Assembly: GCA_019118685.1 (NCBI GenBank)
Contig: DWYL01000019.1
Span: forward strand, 1 to 39,598
DNA length: 39,598 nucleotides
Direction of reading: 5' to 3'
DNA from: Candidatus Blautia merdipullorum
Lineage (GTDB): Bacteria; Bacillota; Clostridia; Lachnospirales; Lachnospiraceae
A program made the position numbers and the translations under genes. Under the pieces are notes generated by a model. The model ran no database searches, was not told the DNA's origin, and saw only the letters and a program-made list of their open reading frames with translations. Below, in pieces: positions 20,647 to 29,049 of this stretch. Position 1 is the stretch's first letter. Each line of letters begins with the position of its first letter.

Positions 20647-20672
20647 TTTCATATTATGAAATACTGTTTCAT
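20647..20672. promoter_or_regulatory. KdgR/IclR-like operator upstream of eda
   Basis: TTTCATATTATGAAATACTGTTTCAT: alternating TTTCA/TGAAA/TTTCA half-sites; core ATGAAATACTGTTTCAT is a near-palindrome. Confidence 0.55.
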
Positions 20673-20831
20673 CATGTGGTATGTCTTTATCTGCATTATA
20701 CTACTATAAGATCAAAAGTCAAGAGATTTTTTCCAGTTGCCACAATCTTCTGAAAGTGTTACAATAGCGCCGGAGTAATTTTCAACAATCTCTCCCATCT
20801 GATAAATTTTTGCAAACAGGAGTGTTTGATC

Positions 20832-21587
20832 ATGGAAAATAAAAATCCCATCCAGGTAGCAGACCGGCTCTTCCTTGTGCTGGAAACACTGGCAGACACC
20901 GGCCCCGTTACACTGGCAGATCTCTGCCGCCAGCTGAGCTTAAATAAAAGCACCCTTCACCGCCTCCTCAGTTCCCTGATTCACATGGGATACGTGAAGC
21001 AGGACGTGGAAACCGGAAAGTACAGTCTTTCCCTGAAACTTCTTGGGCTTTCCAATAAGCTTCTCGGACATATAGACATTCTGGATGCCGTCCGCCCCAG
21101 CCTGAAGGCTTTATCTCAGGAAACAGGAGAAACGGTCCATTTCGTCCAGCTGGACGGCATTGAAGCAGTGTATATCTACAAAGAAGAATCCAACCAGAAT
21201 TCTGTCCGAATGGTCTCTAAGGTAGGGAGCCGCATCCCGCTTTACTGTTCCGGAGTAGGAAAGGCCATGGCCGCTGATATGGACGAGCAGCAGATACAAT
21301 CCATCTGGGAACACAGCACAATCCGAAAACTAACACCTCATACTATTATTGATTATACCCAATTTTTGGCGAAAATTAAAGAGGTAAGGGAAAAAGGTTA
21401 TGCTCTGGATGACGAGGAAAATGAGCTGGGGGTCCGGTGCATTGCTGTAGGTCTTCCTGATTACCGTGGAAGGGCAAAATACGCCTTTTCCATCTCTGCC
21501 CCGGCCCCCAGAATGACTGATGAACGCCTGGAAGAGCTGGCCCAAATTCTTCTGAAAACCAAAAAAGAAATCTTGAAAAATATGTAA
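20832..21587 (+). CDS. IclR-family transcriptional regulator (KdgR-like), divergent from eda-kdgK
   Basis: DTGPVTLADLCRQLSLNKSTLHRLLSSLIHMGYVKQD HTH, IclR effector domain. Start ATG 20832 behind AGGAGTGTTTGATC. Confidence 0.9.
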   Translation: MENKNPIQVADRLFLVLETLADTGPVTLADLCRQLSLNKSTLHRLLSSLIHMGYVKQDVETGKYSLSLKLLGLSNKLLGHIDILDAVRPSLKALSQETGETVHFVQLDGIEAVYIYKEESNQNSVRMVSKVGSRIPLYCSGVGKAMAADMDEQQIQSIWEHSTIRKLTPHTIIDYTQFLAKIKEVREKGYALDDEENELGVRCIAVGLPDYRGRAKYAFSISAPAPRMTDERLEELAQILLKTKKEILKNM

Positions 21588-21639
21588 TCCCGCACCTCCT
21601 TCCTTTATCCGGAAATTTCTGCGTGTTTCAGCAGGACAA

Positions 21640-21705
21640 AAAAGACTGCTACAGAGAGCTTTCTGCCGGAATTTTCCGGACCGGATTCTCTGTATGCAGT
21701 CTTTT
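21640..21705 (+). terminator. terminator of the iclR gene
   Basis: AAAAGACTGC..ACAGAGA ... TCTCTGT..GCAGTCTTTT long hairpin. Confidence 0.7.
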
Positions 21706-21829
21706 CTATTGCTTTCTCTTATAATCCATATACGCCTTTCATGCCAAAAAATCTTCTGTTATTGATATTTCTTTCCCTGTATTGTTTCCGTTGTTGTGAT
21801 AAGCATATCTTCCTTCTCCTGTCACGCTT

Positions 21830-22024
21830 TTATTCTTCCGGTTTCTTGTGTTTCTTCCTATATTTTACACATTCTGTCAGCAGATACTCTATCTGTCCGT
21901 TCATAGAACGAAAATCATCTTCAGCCCACTGGGCGATCTCATTCCAAAGAGAAACCGACAGCCGCAGAGGCACCTGCTTCTTTGCTTTTTCCTTGCCTTT
22001 ACTTTTGTTTTCCTGTTCCAGAAT
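21830..22024 (-). CDS. Arc/MetJ-like ribbon-helix-helix DNA-binding protein (about 64 aa); non-standard start, absent from ORF track
   Basis: Translation (ATT)-LEQENKSKGKEKAKKQVPLRLSVSLWNEIAQWAEDDFRSMNGQIEYLLTECVKYRKKHKKPEE*: RHH beta-strand KKQVPLRLS and two helices. SD-like AAGGTGGTGACAC before ATT. Confidence 0.7.
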   Translation of the reverse strand: MLEQENKSKGKEKAKKQVPLRLSVSLWNEIAQWAEDDFRSMNGQIEYLLTECVKYRKKHKKPEE

Positions 22025-22059
22025 GTGTCACCACCTTAGACTGATTTTTTCTTCTTGCA

Positions 22060-23013
22060 TTAATACAGACTTCCGCTGTTTACAATAGGCTGGGCATCCT
22101 TGTTGCCACATAGTACTACCAGTAGATTGCTGACCATGGCTGCTTTTCTCTCCTCGTCTAACTCCACGATATTATTTTCACCCAGCTTGTCAAGAGCCAT
22201 CTCTACCATTCCTACTGCTCCTTCTACGATCTTCTGCCGGGCATCTATAATTGCCGCCGCCTGCTGGCGCTGAAGCATGGCAGAAGCGATCTCCGGTGCA
22301 TAAGCCAGATGGGTGATACGGACATCCAGGATTTCAATGCCAGCGTTTTCTACCTTTTCCTGAAGTTCAGCCTGCATGATATCCGCGATTTCCTGGCTGC
22401 TGCCCCGCAGAGACTTCTCATCCCCTCCTTCTGCAGCATCATAAGGATAGATCCTGGTGGTATTCCGGATGATAGAATCGCACTGGATAGACAGATAATC
22501 ATTAAAATTCTCTACATTTAACACAGCTTTTGTGGGATCTACCACCCGCCAGATCACAACAGCGGCAATCTCCACCGGATTGCCCATGGCATCGTTTACC
22601 TTTTGTTTTTCATTATTCAGCGTTCTGGTCTTAAGGGATACCTTTTTTGCTCTTCCCGTATTGGCCGGTATATCCTTCACCGTAGGATTAATAGGTGATA
22701 CAAAAGGATTCACCCAATAGAATCCGTCTTTTTTCAGTGTTCCGTAATAATTTCCGAAAAGAGCCAGCACAAGGGCTTCATTGGGATTGATCACCTTCAG
22801 TCCGCACAGCCAGATGAAAAAGGCCAGGAGCAGTACCAGTCCTGCCAGGATCAGCCAGCCTCCTGCGCCTCCTCCTGTGGCAGAAAGTCTCATAATCCCA
22901 TAGAGCAGCAGTCCCCCTCCCAGGATCAAACCTAAGATCCCCACAAACAGCATCAGATATCCGGACATTGCCTTCAATTCTTTCTCTTCCTGATATTTAC
23001 TTTGATTTCCCAT
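22060..23013 (-). CDS. SPFH/Band-7 domain membrane protein
   Basis: N-terminal TM pair, then [38 protein letters not shown]...[50 protein letters not shown]. Confidence 0.9.
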   Translation of the reverse strand: MGNQSKYQEEKELKAMSGYLMLFVGILGLILGGGLLLYGIMRLSATGGGAGGWLILAGLVLLLAFFIWLCGLKVINPNEALVLALFGNYYGTLKKDGFYWVNPFVSPINPTVKDIPANTGRAKKVSLKTRTLNNEKQKVNDAMGNPVEIAAVVIWRVVDPTKAVLNVENFNDYLSIQCDSIIRNTTRIYPYDAAEGGDEKSLRGSSQEIADIMQAELQEKVENAGIEILDVRITHLAYAPEIASAMLQRQQAAAIIDARQKIVEGAVGMVEMALDKLGENNIVELDEERKAAMVSNLLVVLCGNKDAQPIVNSGSLY

Positions 23014-23075
23014 ACAATACCCTCCTTTTTCTGTGAGACTCCATCCTGGGTCTCATCTGGCAAAGCAGATTAATT

Positions 23076-23125
23076 TGATATCATTTTGATATCATTATCA
23101 TACATCTGATCCTTAATTTTGTCAA
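23076..23125 (-). promoter_or_regulatory. sigma-A-type promoter with overlapping tandem TGATATCA palindromes upstream of the SPFH gene
   Basis: TTGACA (23125-23120), 17-nt spacer, TATGAT (23102-23097), then TGATATCA at 23094-23087 and 23083-23076. Confidence 0.7.
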
Positions 23126-23155
23126 GTATCGAGGTGAATGATTCATCTGAAAAAA

Positions 23156-23203
23156 GCGCTGCCGCATTCATCAAAATCGAGAATATGACTAATGCGGCAG
23201 CGC
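23156..23203 (-). terminator. terminator of sigE
   Basis: GCGCTGCCGCATT...AATGCGGCAGCGC perfect 13-bp arms then TTTTTT on the minus strand. Confidence 0.9.
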
Positions 23204-23225
23204 CTTTATATTTTATATTCTGTTT

Positions 23226-23957
23226 TTACTCATATCTGACAATTTCTTTTTTCAGCCTTTTCATGATTCTTTTTTCCAACCGGGAGATATAGGACTGGGA
23301 AATTCCCAGCAGGTCTGCCACCTCTTTCTGCGTCTTTTCCCTGCCGTCCGGCATGTTGATCCCGAACCGCAGCCGTACAATGGTCTGTTCCCTTTTTGTC
23401 AGCTTTCCGATGGCTTTTCCCAGGAGATTCCTCTCCACCTCATTTTCTATATCTTTATAGATCACATCCTCATCTGTCCCCAATATGTCTGACAGCAGCA
23501 GTTCATTTCCATCCCAGTCTACGTTCAGCGGTTCATCAATGGATACTTCCAGTTTTGTCTTACTGTTCCTCCGCAGATACATGAGGATTTCGTTTTCAAT
23601 GCACCGGGAAGCGTAGGTCGCAAGCTTGATTTTTTTAACCGGGTTAAAAGTATTGATGGCCTTGATCAGACCGATCGTGCCTATGGAGATCAGATCTTCC
23701 ACTCCCACTCCGGTATTGTCAAATTTCTTCGCGATATACACCACAAGCCGAAGATTATGCTCTATAAGAGAAGACCTGGCCTCCTGGTCCTCTCCCTCCT
23801 GAAGCTTCTCGATCTGGGCCTTTTCCTCCTCGGGAGAAAGAGGTGCCGGAAGCACTTCTGCTCCTCCGATATAGTGCAGTTCGTTTCCTGCAGGCAATAA
23901 TATCCCTGTAAATTTCGAAAATTGAAATCCTTTTTTCATACAAACATCCATCTTCAC
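23226..23957 (-). CDS. sigE: RNA polymerase sporulation sigma factor SigE (pro-form)
   Basis: [75 protein letters not shown]. Confidence 0.95.
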   Translation of the reverse strand: MKMDVCMKKGFQFSKFTGILLPAGNELHYIGGAEVLPAPLSPEEEKAQIEKLQEGEDQEARSSLIEHNLRLVVYIAKKFDNTGVGVEDLISIGTIGLIKAINTFNPVKKIKLATYASRCIENEILMYLRRNSKTKLEVSIDEPLNVDWDGNELLLSDILGTDEDVIYKDIENEVERNLLGKAIGKLTKREQTIVRLRFGINMPDGREKTQKEVADLLGISQSYISRLEKRIMKRLKKEIVRYE

Positions 23958-23972
23958 AAAACTCCTCCTTGA

Positions 23973-24824
23973 TCAACTCTCCAGAATTTTTGGACTGATA
24001 ATCATTTCAAAATTTTTGTATGGGGACAGAGGAGTACTGGAAAGTCCTATTGCCGGCTGAGGTACAGAGATTTTCCTCCCTTCAACAAAGAGTTCCAGCC
24101 TGTCTGCTGTGATCACAGGAAGGATCCCTCTTTCACAGCCTAACGCAGTGTAGGGAAGATATCTGGGATTCATGCCTCTTATCTCTTCCTCTCCGGCATC
24201 TTCCATCCTGCAAAATTTTTCCAGCGCCTCCTGCTGTTTTTTCTCCAGCATACCGGAAAATCTGTTCTTTTCCATAACACATACAGGCTTTCCTGTATCC
24301 ATATCTCTCAGACAGTTTCCGGTATCTAACAGTCCTTTTAATTCCACTTTCTGTCCCCCTGTCTCCAGGATCACCTGGCATCTGGGAACAGCTTTTCCTT
24401 TTAAGTATTTAAAGAGTCTTATGCCTGTGTTTAAAATCCAATAAGCGGTAAATGTGATTGTAAAAAAAATCAGGATTCCTTTTCCTGTCCCGGGAGGCAG
24501 CACATGTAAAATCCCTCCCAGCAAAAAAGACATGCCATAGCAGGCGCAGAGGCCTGAAAGCAGTTCCTTCCCTCTGCGGAAACCGCAGCCCAGCCGCACC
24601 ATCACATAAGAGATCCCAGCTGAAAAAATGAGTATGCTCACCGTATTGATTTCTTTTGAAAACCAGAAAAACAGGGAGATTCCAAAGGCACCTGCCAACG
24701 CTCCCAAAAAAGATCTGCAGGGTCTGGCAGTCCCCTGAAGAACCCGATTTGTCAGGCAGAGCACCAGGAAATCCATGAAAAGATTTACTACGAAAAACAC
24801 ATCTATGTAAAATTCGTAGTACAC
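23973..24824 (-). CDS. spoIIGA: sigma-E processing peptidase SpoIIGA
   Basis: EFYIDVFFVVNLFMDFLVLCLTNRVL; aspartic-protease-like GLLDTGNCLRDMDTGKPVCVME; directly upstream of sigE. GTG start. Confidence 0.92.
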   Translation of the reverse strand: MYYEFYIDVFFVVNLFMDFLVLCLTNRVLQGTARPCRSFLGALAGAFGISLFFWFSKEINTVSILIFSAGISYVMVRLGCGFRRGKELLSGLCACYGMSFLLGGILHVLPPGTGKGILIFFTITFTAYWILNTGIRLFKYLKGKAVPRCQVILETGGQKVELKGLLDTGNCLRDMDTGKPVCVMEKNRFSGMLEKKQQEALEKFCRMEDAGEEEIRGMNPRYLPYTALGCERGILPVITADRLELFVEGRKISVPQPAIGLSSTPLSPYKNFEMIISPKILES

Positions 24825-24881
24825 AAAACACCCCCTAAACCTCTACATGACTCTCTTACTTATCTGGAATAAGCAATGTCC

Positions 24882-24947
24882 ATTATAGTGGTCAGGGGGT
24901 GCTGATTTTGTCAAAACGGCTTGGATAAATCTAAAATCTTTTCGACA
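24882..24947 (-). promoter_or_regulatory. spoIIG-like promoter with Spo0A-box-like sequences
   Basis: TGTCGAAAA (24947-24939); TTGACA (24914-24909), 21-nt spacer, TATAAT (24887-24882). Confidence 0.6.
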
Positions 24948-24987
24948 GCCTGCTCCTGTTTTTTTATTTTATGTTACCTGTTTTATG

Positions 24988-25755
24988 TTAATCATCTTTC
25001 AATATTTCATGGATACCCTTTAATATGTTCCGCATTGGCTCTGCTTTGCCTTGTCCCGGCGCAGAGGCATTCCTCCCTGCCGCAAAAGTGACGGCAGAAC
25101 CAGTGATCTCTCCGCAGATCCGGCTCAGAAAGCCGGTCTTTCCCATAGACATCGTGATCAAGGGCCGGTCATATTTTTCTGCTCCTTCTTTTGTTACCTC
25201 CAACAAGCACAAAAGATCCTGAAAACTTTTTGGCATAACCGCTATTTTCAGAATATCGGCCCCGCTTTTCCACATAATATCCAGGGTTTCCATAAGTTCT
25301 GCTTTACAGGGAGTCCCCTCAAAATGATGATTAGAGACAACCACCTTCACGCCCTGATCCTGAAGCTGTTTTACCAGATTTGGGGCTGAAGACTTTTGGA
25401 AAAATATCTCTACATCTGCCAGATCTATAAGTCCCGTAGCCGCAGCCTGATCCAGAAGCTTTACATAATCCTCAAAAGGAATCTGCCGGCTCCCTCCTTC
25501 TTTTGCTGTACGGAAGGTGAAAAGAAGGGGAATTTGTCCCAGTTTGTCGGTTATTGTCTTCAACATTTCCAGGACTTTTTCACCATTCTCTCCCTCCTTG
25601 TAACAATCTACTCTCCACTCCGCCAGATCCGGCTTCTGTTTTAAAGCTTCTTCTACATCCAGGAGTATCTCTTCCTTGGTTGTCCCTGTGATCGGAATAC
25701 AGATTTTAGGAATTCCCTTTCCGATCTCTGCTGTTTTTACCTTTACTGTTTTCAT
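24988..25755 (-). CDS. aroD: type I 3-dehydroquinate dehydratase
   Basis: DLAEWRVDCYKEG, LFTFRTAKEGG, VVVSNHHFEGTP, ILKIAVMPKSFQDLLCLLEVT, ITMSMGKTGFLSRICGEITGSAVTF. Confidence 0.93.
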   Translation of the reverse strand: MKTVKVKTAEIGKGIPKICIPITGTTKEEILLDVEEALKQKPDLAEWRVDCYKEGENGEKVLEMLKTITDKLGQIPLLFTFRTAKEGGSRQIPFEDYVKLLDQAAATGLIDLADVEIFFQKSSAPNLVKQLQDQGVKVVVSNHHFEGTPCKAELMETLDIMWKSGADILKIAVMPKSFQDLLCLLEVTKEGAEKYDRPLITMSMGKTGFLSRICGEITGSAVTFAAGRNASAPGQGKAEPMRNILKGIHEILKDD

Positions 25756-25771
25756 AATTTTCCCTTTCTTC

Positions 25772-26260
25772 TCAGCCTCCGCAGTTTGAGGCGTCCCCTC
25801 TCAGAATATCGATTCCATGCCCTAAAGGTTCTATGATATATTCCAGGCATTCTCTTACAGCCTTCGGGCTGCCAGGCAGGTTTATGATCAAGGTTCCCTT
25901 ACGGATACCTGCCGCCTGTCTGCTGAGCATACCTCTTTTTGTCACCTGCATACTGCAGGCCCGCATGGCCTCCGGGATTCCCGGCACCATTCTCTCACAT
26001 ACATCTTCAGTAGCTTCCGGGGTCACATCCCTTTTAGAAAATCCTGTTCCCCCTGTAGTCAAAAGTAAATCTGCAAGGTCCTCATCTGCGATCCTTGCCA
26101 TCTCCGCTCCAAGAAGCGACCGGTCATCCGGAAGGATCTTCTGATATACAATTTGATAGCCTTCCCGCTCCAGGATTTCACAGATAACCTTTCCGCTGAT
26201 ATCTTCTCTTTCTCCTGTATAACCTTTGTCACTGGAAGTCAAAACTGCTGCCCGTCTCAT
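25772..26260 (-). CDS. molybdenum cofactor biosynthesis protein, MogA/MoaB family
   Basis: AVLTSSDKGYTGEREDISG, LLLTTGGTGFSKRDVTPEAT, IINLPGSPKAVRECLE. ATG 26260 preceded by AAAGGAG. Confidence 0.88.
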   Translation of the reverse strand: MRRAAVLTSSDKGYTGEREDISGKVICEILEREGYQIVYQKILPDDRSLLGAEMARIADEDLADLLLTTGGTGFSKRDVTPEATEDVCERMVPGIPEAMRACSMQVTKRGMLSRQAAGIRKGTLIINLPGSPKAVRECLEYIIEPLGHGIDILRGDASNCGG

Positions 26261-26271
26261 TTTTTCTCCTT

Positions 26272-26748
26272 TCAAAATTTAAAATCTCCGCTTTTTCCGC
26301 CGGTCTTTTCTATTAGGTGGATTTCTCCGATCTCCATCCGCTTATCTATCGCTTTGCACATATCGTATATCGTGAGAAGAGCCCCGGCAACCCCTGTAAG
26401 AGCCTCCATCTCCACTCCTGTCTTACCCTGGCATTTTACCCTGCAGTATGCAGTAATCTTATTTTCATCCGGAAGGACCTCAAACTCTACCTGGCATTTA
26501 TCCAGAATAAGCGTATGGCACATGGGGATCAAAAATGCCGTCTGCTTTACTGCCATGATCCCTGCGACCTGAGCAACCGCCAGCACGTCCCCCTTCTCTA
26601 CTCTTTTTCCTGAAACAGCCTCCATGATCTCTCTGCTGACCAGGATACTGCCCTTGGCCAGAGCGGTCCGGCTGGTAATCTCCTTTTCAGACACATCTAC
26701 CATTCTGGCATTTCCGTTTTCATCAAAATGGGTAAATTTCTGTTCCAT
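26272..26748 (-). CDS. moaC: cyclic pyranopterin monophosphate synthase
   Basis: HFDENGNARMVDVSEKEITSRTALAKGSI, AQVAGIMAVKQTAFLIPMCHTL, KTGVEMEALTGVAGALLTIYDMCKAIDK. Confidence 0.96.
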   Translation of the reverse strand: MEQKFTHFDENGNARMVDVSEKEITSRTALAKGSILVSREIMEAVSGKRVEKGDVLAVAQVAGIMAVKQTAFLIPMCHTLILDKCQVEFEVLPDENKITAYCRVKCQGKTGVEMEALTGVAGALLTIYDMCKAIDKRMEIGEIHLIEKTGGKSGDFKF

Positions 26749-26783
26749 ATTTCCCCCTCAAAATTTTATTTGGCAATAGGAAA

Positions 26784-26818
26784 AGGAGCTGCAGTATAGC
26801 TAATACAACAGCTCCTTA
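26784..26818 (-). terminator. terminator downstream of ftsZ
   Basis: AAGGAGCTG...CAGCTCCTT, perfect 9-bp arms, just past the ftsZ stop; short T tract. Confidence 0.65.
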
Positions 26819-26834
26819 TATTTATTATAATATC

Positions 26835-28001
26835 CTATCTTCTGTTTTTCAGAAAATCAGGTATCTGAATGTCTTTCTGCTGCACAGTGCTCTTAAACTG
26901 CGGCTGCTGGAATGTAGGCTGACGGAAGGGCTGAGCCTGATAAGATGGCTGCTGTTCCTGCTTCTGAGGCTGTCTTGCTGCCTGTCCCTTTCCTCCACGG
27001 TCTGATTTTCCGGATTTTTTATCTCTGGAAACGCTGGCTTTTCTGGCTGTTTCATCATCCAGGCCTGTAGCGATTACTGTAATTCTTACATAATCTGCTT
27101 CTTTGTCATCATAAAGGGCACCAAAGATAATATTGGTATCTTCCCCTGTCAGATTCTGTACATAGCTTGCTGCATCGTTGGCATCCATCAGAGAAATATC
27201 TCCGGATACATTGATGATCACATGGGAAGCGCCTTCGATAGTAGTCTCCAGAAGAGGACTGGATACAGCCTGCTGAACAGCTTCCATAGCTTTATCATCA
27301 CCTTTGCCTTCACCGATACCGATATGAGCGATTCCTTTATCGATCATAACTGTCTGAACGTCTGCAAAGTCAAGGTTGATCAGTGCCGGCAGATTGATCA
27401 GGTCAGTAATACCCTGGACAGCCTGCTGAAGGACTTCATCTGCTTTTTTCAGAGCTTCCGGCATAGAAGTACGGCGGTCTACGATTTCCAGAAGACGGTC
27501 GTTTGGAATAATGATCAGTGTATCAACGCTTTCTTTTAATTTTTCAATTCCTGTCAGGGCATTGCTCATACGTGTCTTTGCTTCAAAACGGAAAGGCTTT
27601 GTAACAACACCTACGGTCAGGATCCCCATTTCTTTTGCCACCCCTGCGACAACGGGAGCAGCGCCTGTTCCTGTACCGCCGCCCATACCGCAGGTAACAA
27701 ATACCATATCTGCACCCTGGATAGCCTGTTTGATCTCCTCAATGCTTTCCTCAGCAGCTTTTTCACCGATTTCAGGCTTTGCTCCGGCTCCAAGTCCTTT
27801 TGTCAGCTTCTCGCCGATCTGGATGATCGTAGGGGCTTTGCACAAAGTCAGTGCCTGCTTATCTGTATTTATTCCTACAAACTCAACGCCGCCAATGGCT
27901 TCCTCAACCATTCTGTTTACTGCATTATTTCCTGCACCGCCTACACCAATCACTATAATTTTTGCTGATGATTCGGCTTCATTTGTCATAATCTCTAACA
28001 C
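26835..28001 (-). CDS. ftsZ: cell division protein FtsZ (GTG start)
   Basis: [35 protein letters not shown]-terminal [22 protein letters not shown]. Confidence 0.98.
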   Translation of the reverse strand: MLEIMTNEAESSAKIIVIGVGGAGNNAVNRMVEEAIGGVEFVGINTDKQALTLCKAPTIIQIGEKLTKGLGAGAKPEIGEKAAEESIEEIKQAIQGADMVFVTCGMGGGTGTGAAPVVAGVAKEMGILTVGVVTKPFRFEAKTRMSNALTGIEKLKESVDTLIIIPNDRLLEIVDRRTSMPEALKKADEVLQQAVQGITDLINLPALINLDFADVQTVMIDKGIAHIGIGEGKGDDKAMEAVQQAVSSPLLETTIEGASHVIINVSGDISLMDANDAASYVQNLTGEDTNIIFGALYDDKEADYVRITVIATGLDDETARKASVSRDKKSGKSDRGGKGQAARQPQKQEQQPSYQAQPFRQPTFQQPQFKSTVQQKDIQIPDFLKNRR

Positions 28002-28197
28002 GGTATTTCCTCCTTTAGCTCCCTTGTATGGTCTTAAATGCTATTTCACATTTTTTTCCTATTTTCGCTTTCCCGGCAGAACCGGTATGTATCAGTATGT
28101 GTCATCTAGTTAAGCATTACATATAGATATATAATATCTTTTTTTTTTGAATTAATCAACCGAAATTTTCACTTTTTCATAAAATTTTTGTTAACAT

Positions 28198-29037
28198 TCA
28201 GCCATTTTCTCTGTTCCTGGTATCTGCGGAATCCGAACCATCGCTGTATTCCAGCCCGGAGGAGTCCTCCTGAGTATTTTCTCCGGCAGTTTCCTGCTCC
28301 TGCTGATCCTCTGTTTTCTGGGTCGCATCGTCAAATACCACAGACTCTGAGTCCTCCGTAGTATTCTCAAGATGAAGGATTCCCGACATCCCTTCCAGTT
28401 CCGGAAGGATTCCTACAAGGCGGTTGATCTTTTCATCCATATTTTCGTCATCCCCCAGGCGCACCTCTATATCCCCATAATACATTACCAGCTGATTCAG
28501 GTCATTAAATTCCAGCCTGTCCGGTTTATTCTCCATTTTTTCCAGCATTTTTCCTACGCTGAGGATAGTATTGAGCTTCGTCCTGCTGATCCCGGAAAGC
28601 CTTTCTCCCTGTACAGCCTCTTTTACATCGATCCCTTCTATCTTGGGAACATTTTCCATAGGTTCATCTGTAATGATCTGAATAATTCCCTGTCGGTCAA
28701 AATTCAAACATTGTCCCTGGTATTCAATATATCCGATTATCTGTTTTTCTTCTACCTGGAGAAGAAGTGTATTTCTGTTTATTCTGGAAATCTTAATACT
28801 GTCGATCATTGCGGCGTCTTTCGTACTTTTTTCAGTATTAATAAAACCGGCCAAAATAGAGTTTTTTGCCAGCGGCACATTGGTCACCATATTTTTTATC
28901 TCATCATCCGTATAAAAGCTGTTCCCCTCTACCTGCACGCTGGTGACCCGGAACCCCAGGAAAAATACCAGAACAAAAATCAGCAGGACTGCAGCCCCGG
29001 CTTCTATGATGATCCTGTACAGTTTTCTTCTGCTCAT
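28198..29037 (-). CDS. ftsQ: cell division protein FtsQ/DivIB
   Basis: Single N-terminal TM, POTRA-like VEGNSFYTDDEIKNMV, located between murA and ftsZ. Confidence 0.85.
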   Translation of the reverse strand: MSRRKLYRIIIEAGAAVLLIFVLVFFLGFRVTSVQVEGNSFYTDDEIKNMVTNVPLAKNSILAGFINTEKSTKDAAMIDSIKISRINRNTLLLQVEEKQIIGYIEYQGQCLNFDRQGIIQIITDEPMENVPKIEGIDVKEAVQGERLSGISRTKLNTILSVGKMLEKMENKPDRLEFNDLNQLVMYYGDIEVRLGDDENMDEKINRLVGILPELEGMSGILHLENTTEDSESVVFDDATQKTEDQQEQETAGENTQEDSSGLEYSDGSDSADTRNRENG

Positions 29038-29049
29038 AAAGCTTCTCCC

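Noticed and set aside
21741-22088. 115-aa plus-strand ORF
   Set aside because: Lies opposite the RHH reading frame, which has clear family signature; this one is a Phe/Leu/Cys-rich shadow ORF.
24961-24990. Direct repeat TTTTATGTTA x2 downstream of aroD
   Set aside because: Short, AT-rich, no hairpin; probably chance.
28198-28330. Acidic, low-complexity C-terminal tail of FtsQ (and a similar tail on pbpB)
   Set aside because: Disordered acidic tails are common in these division proteins; no specific motif seen.
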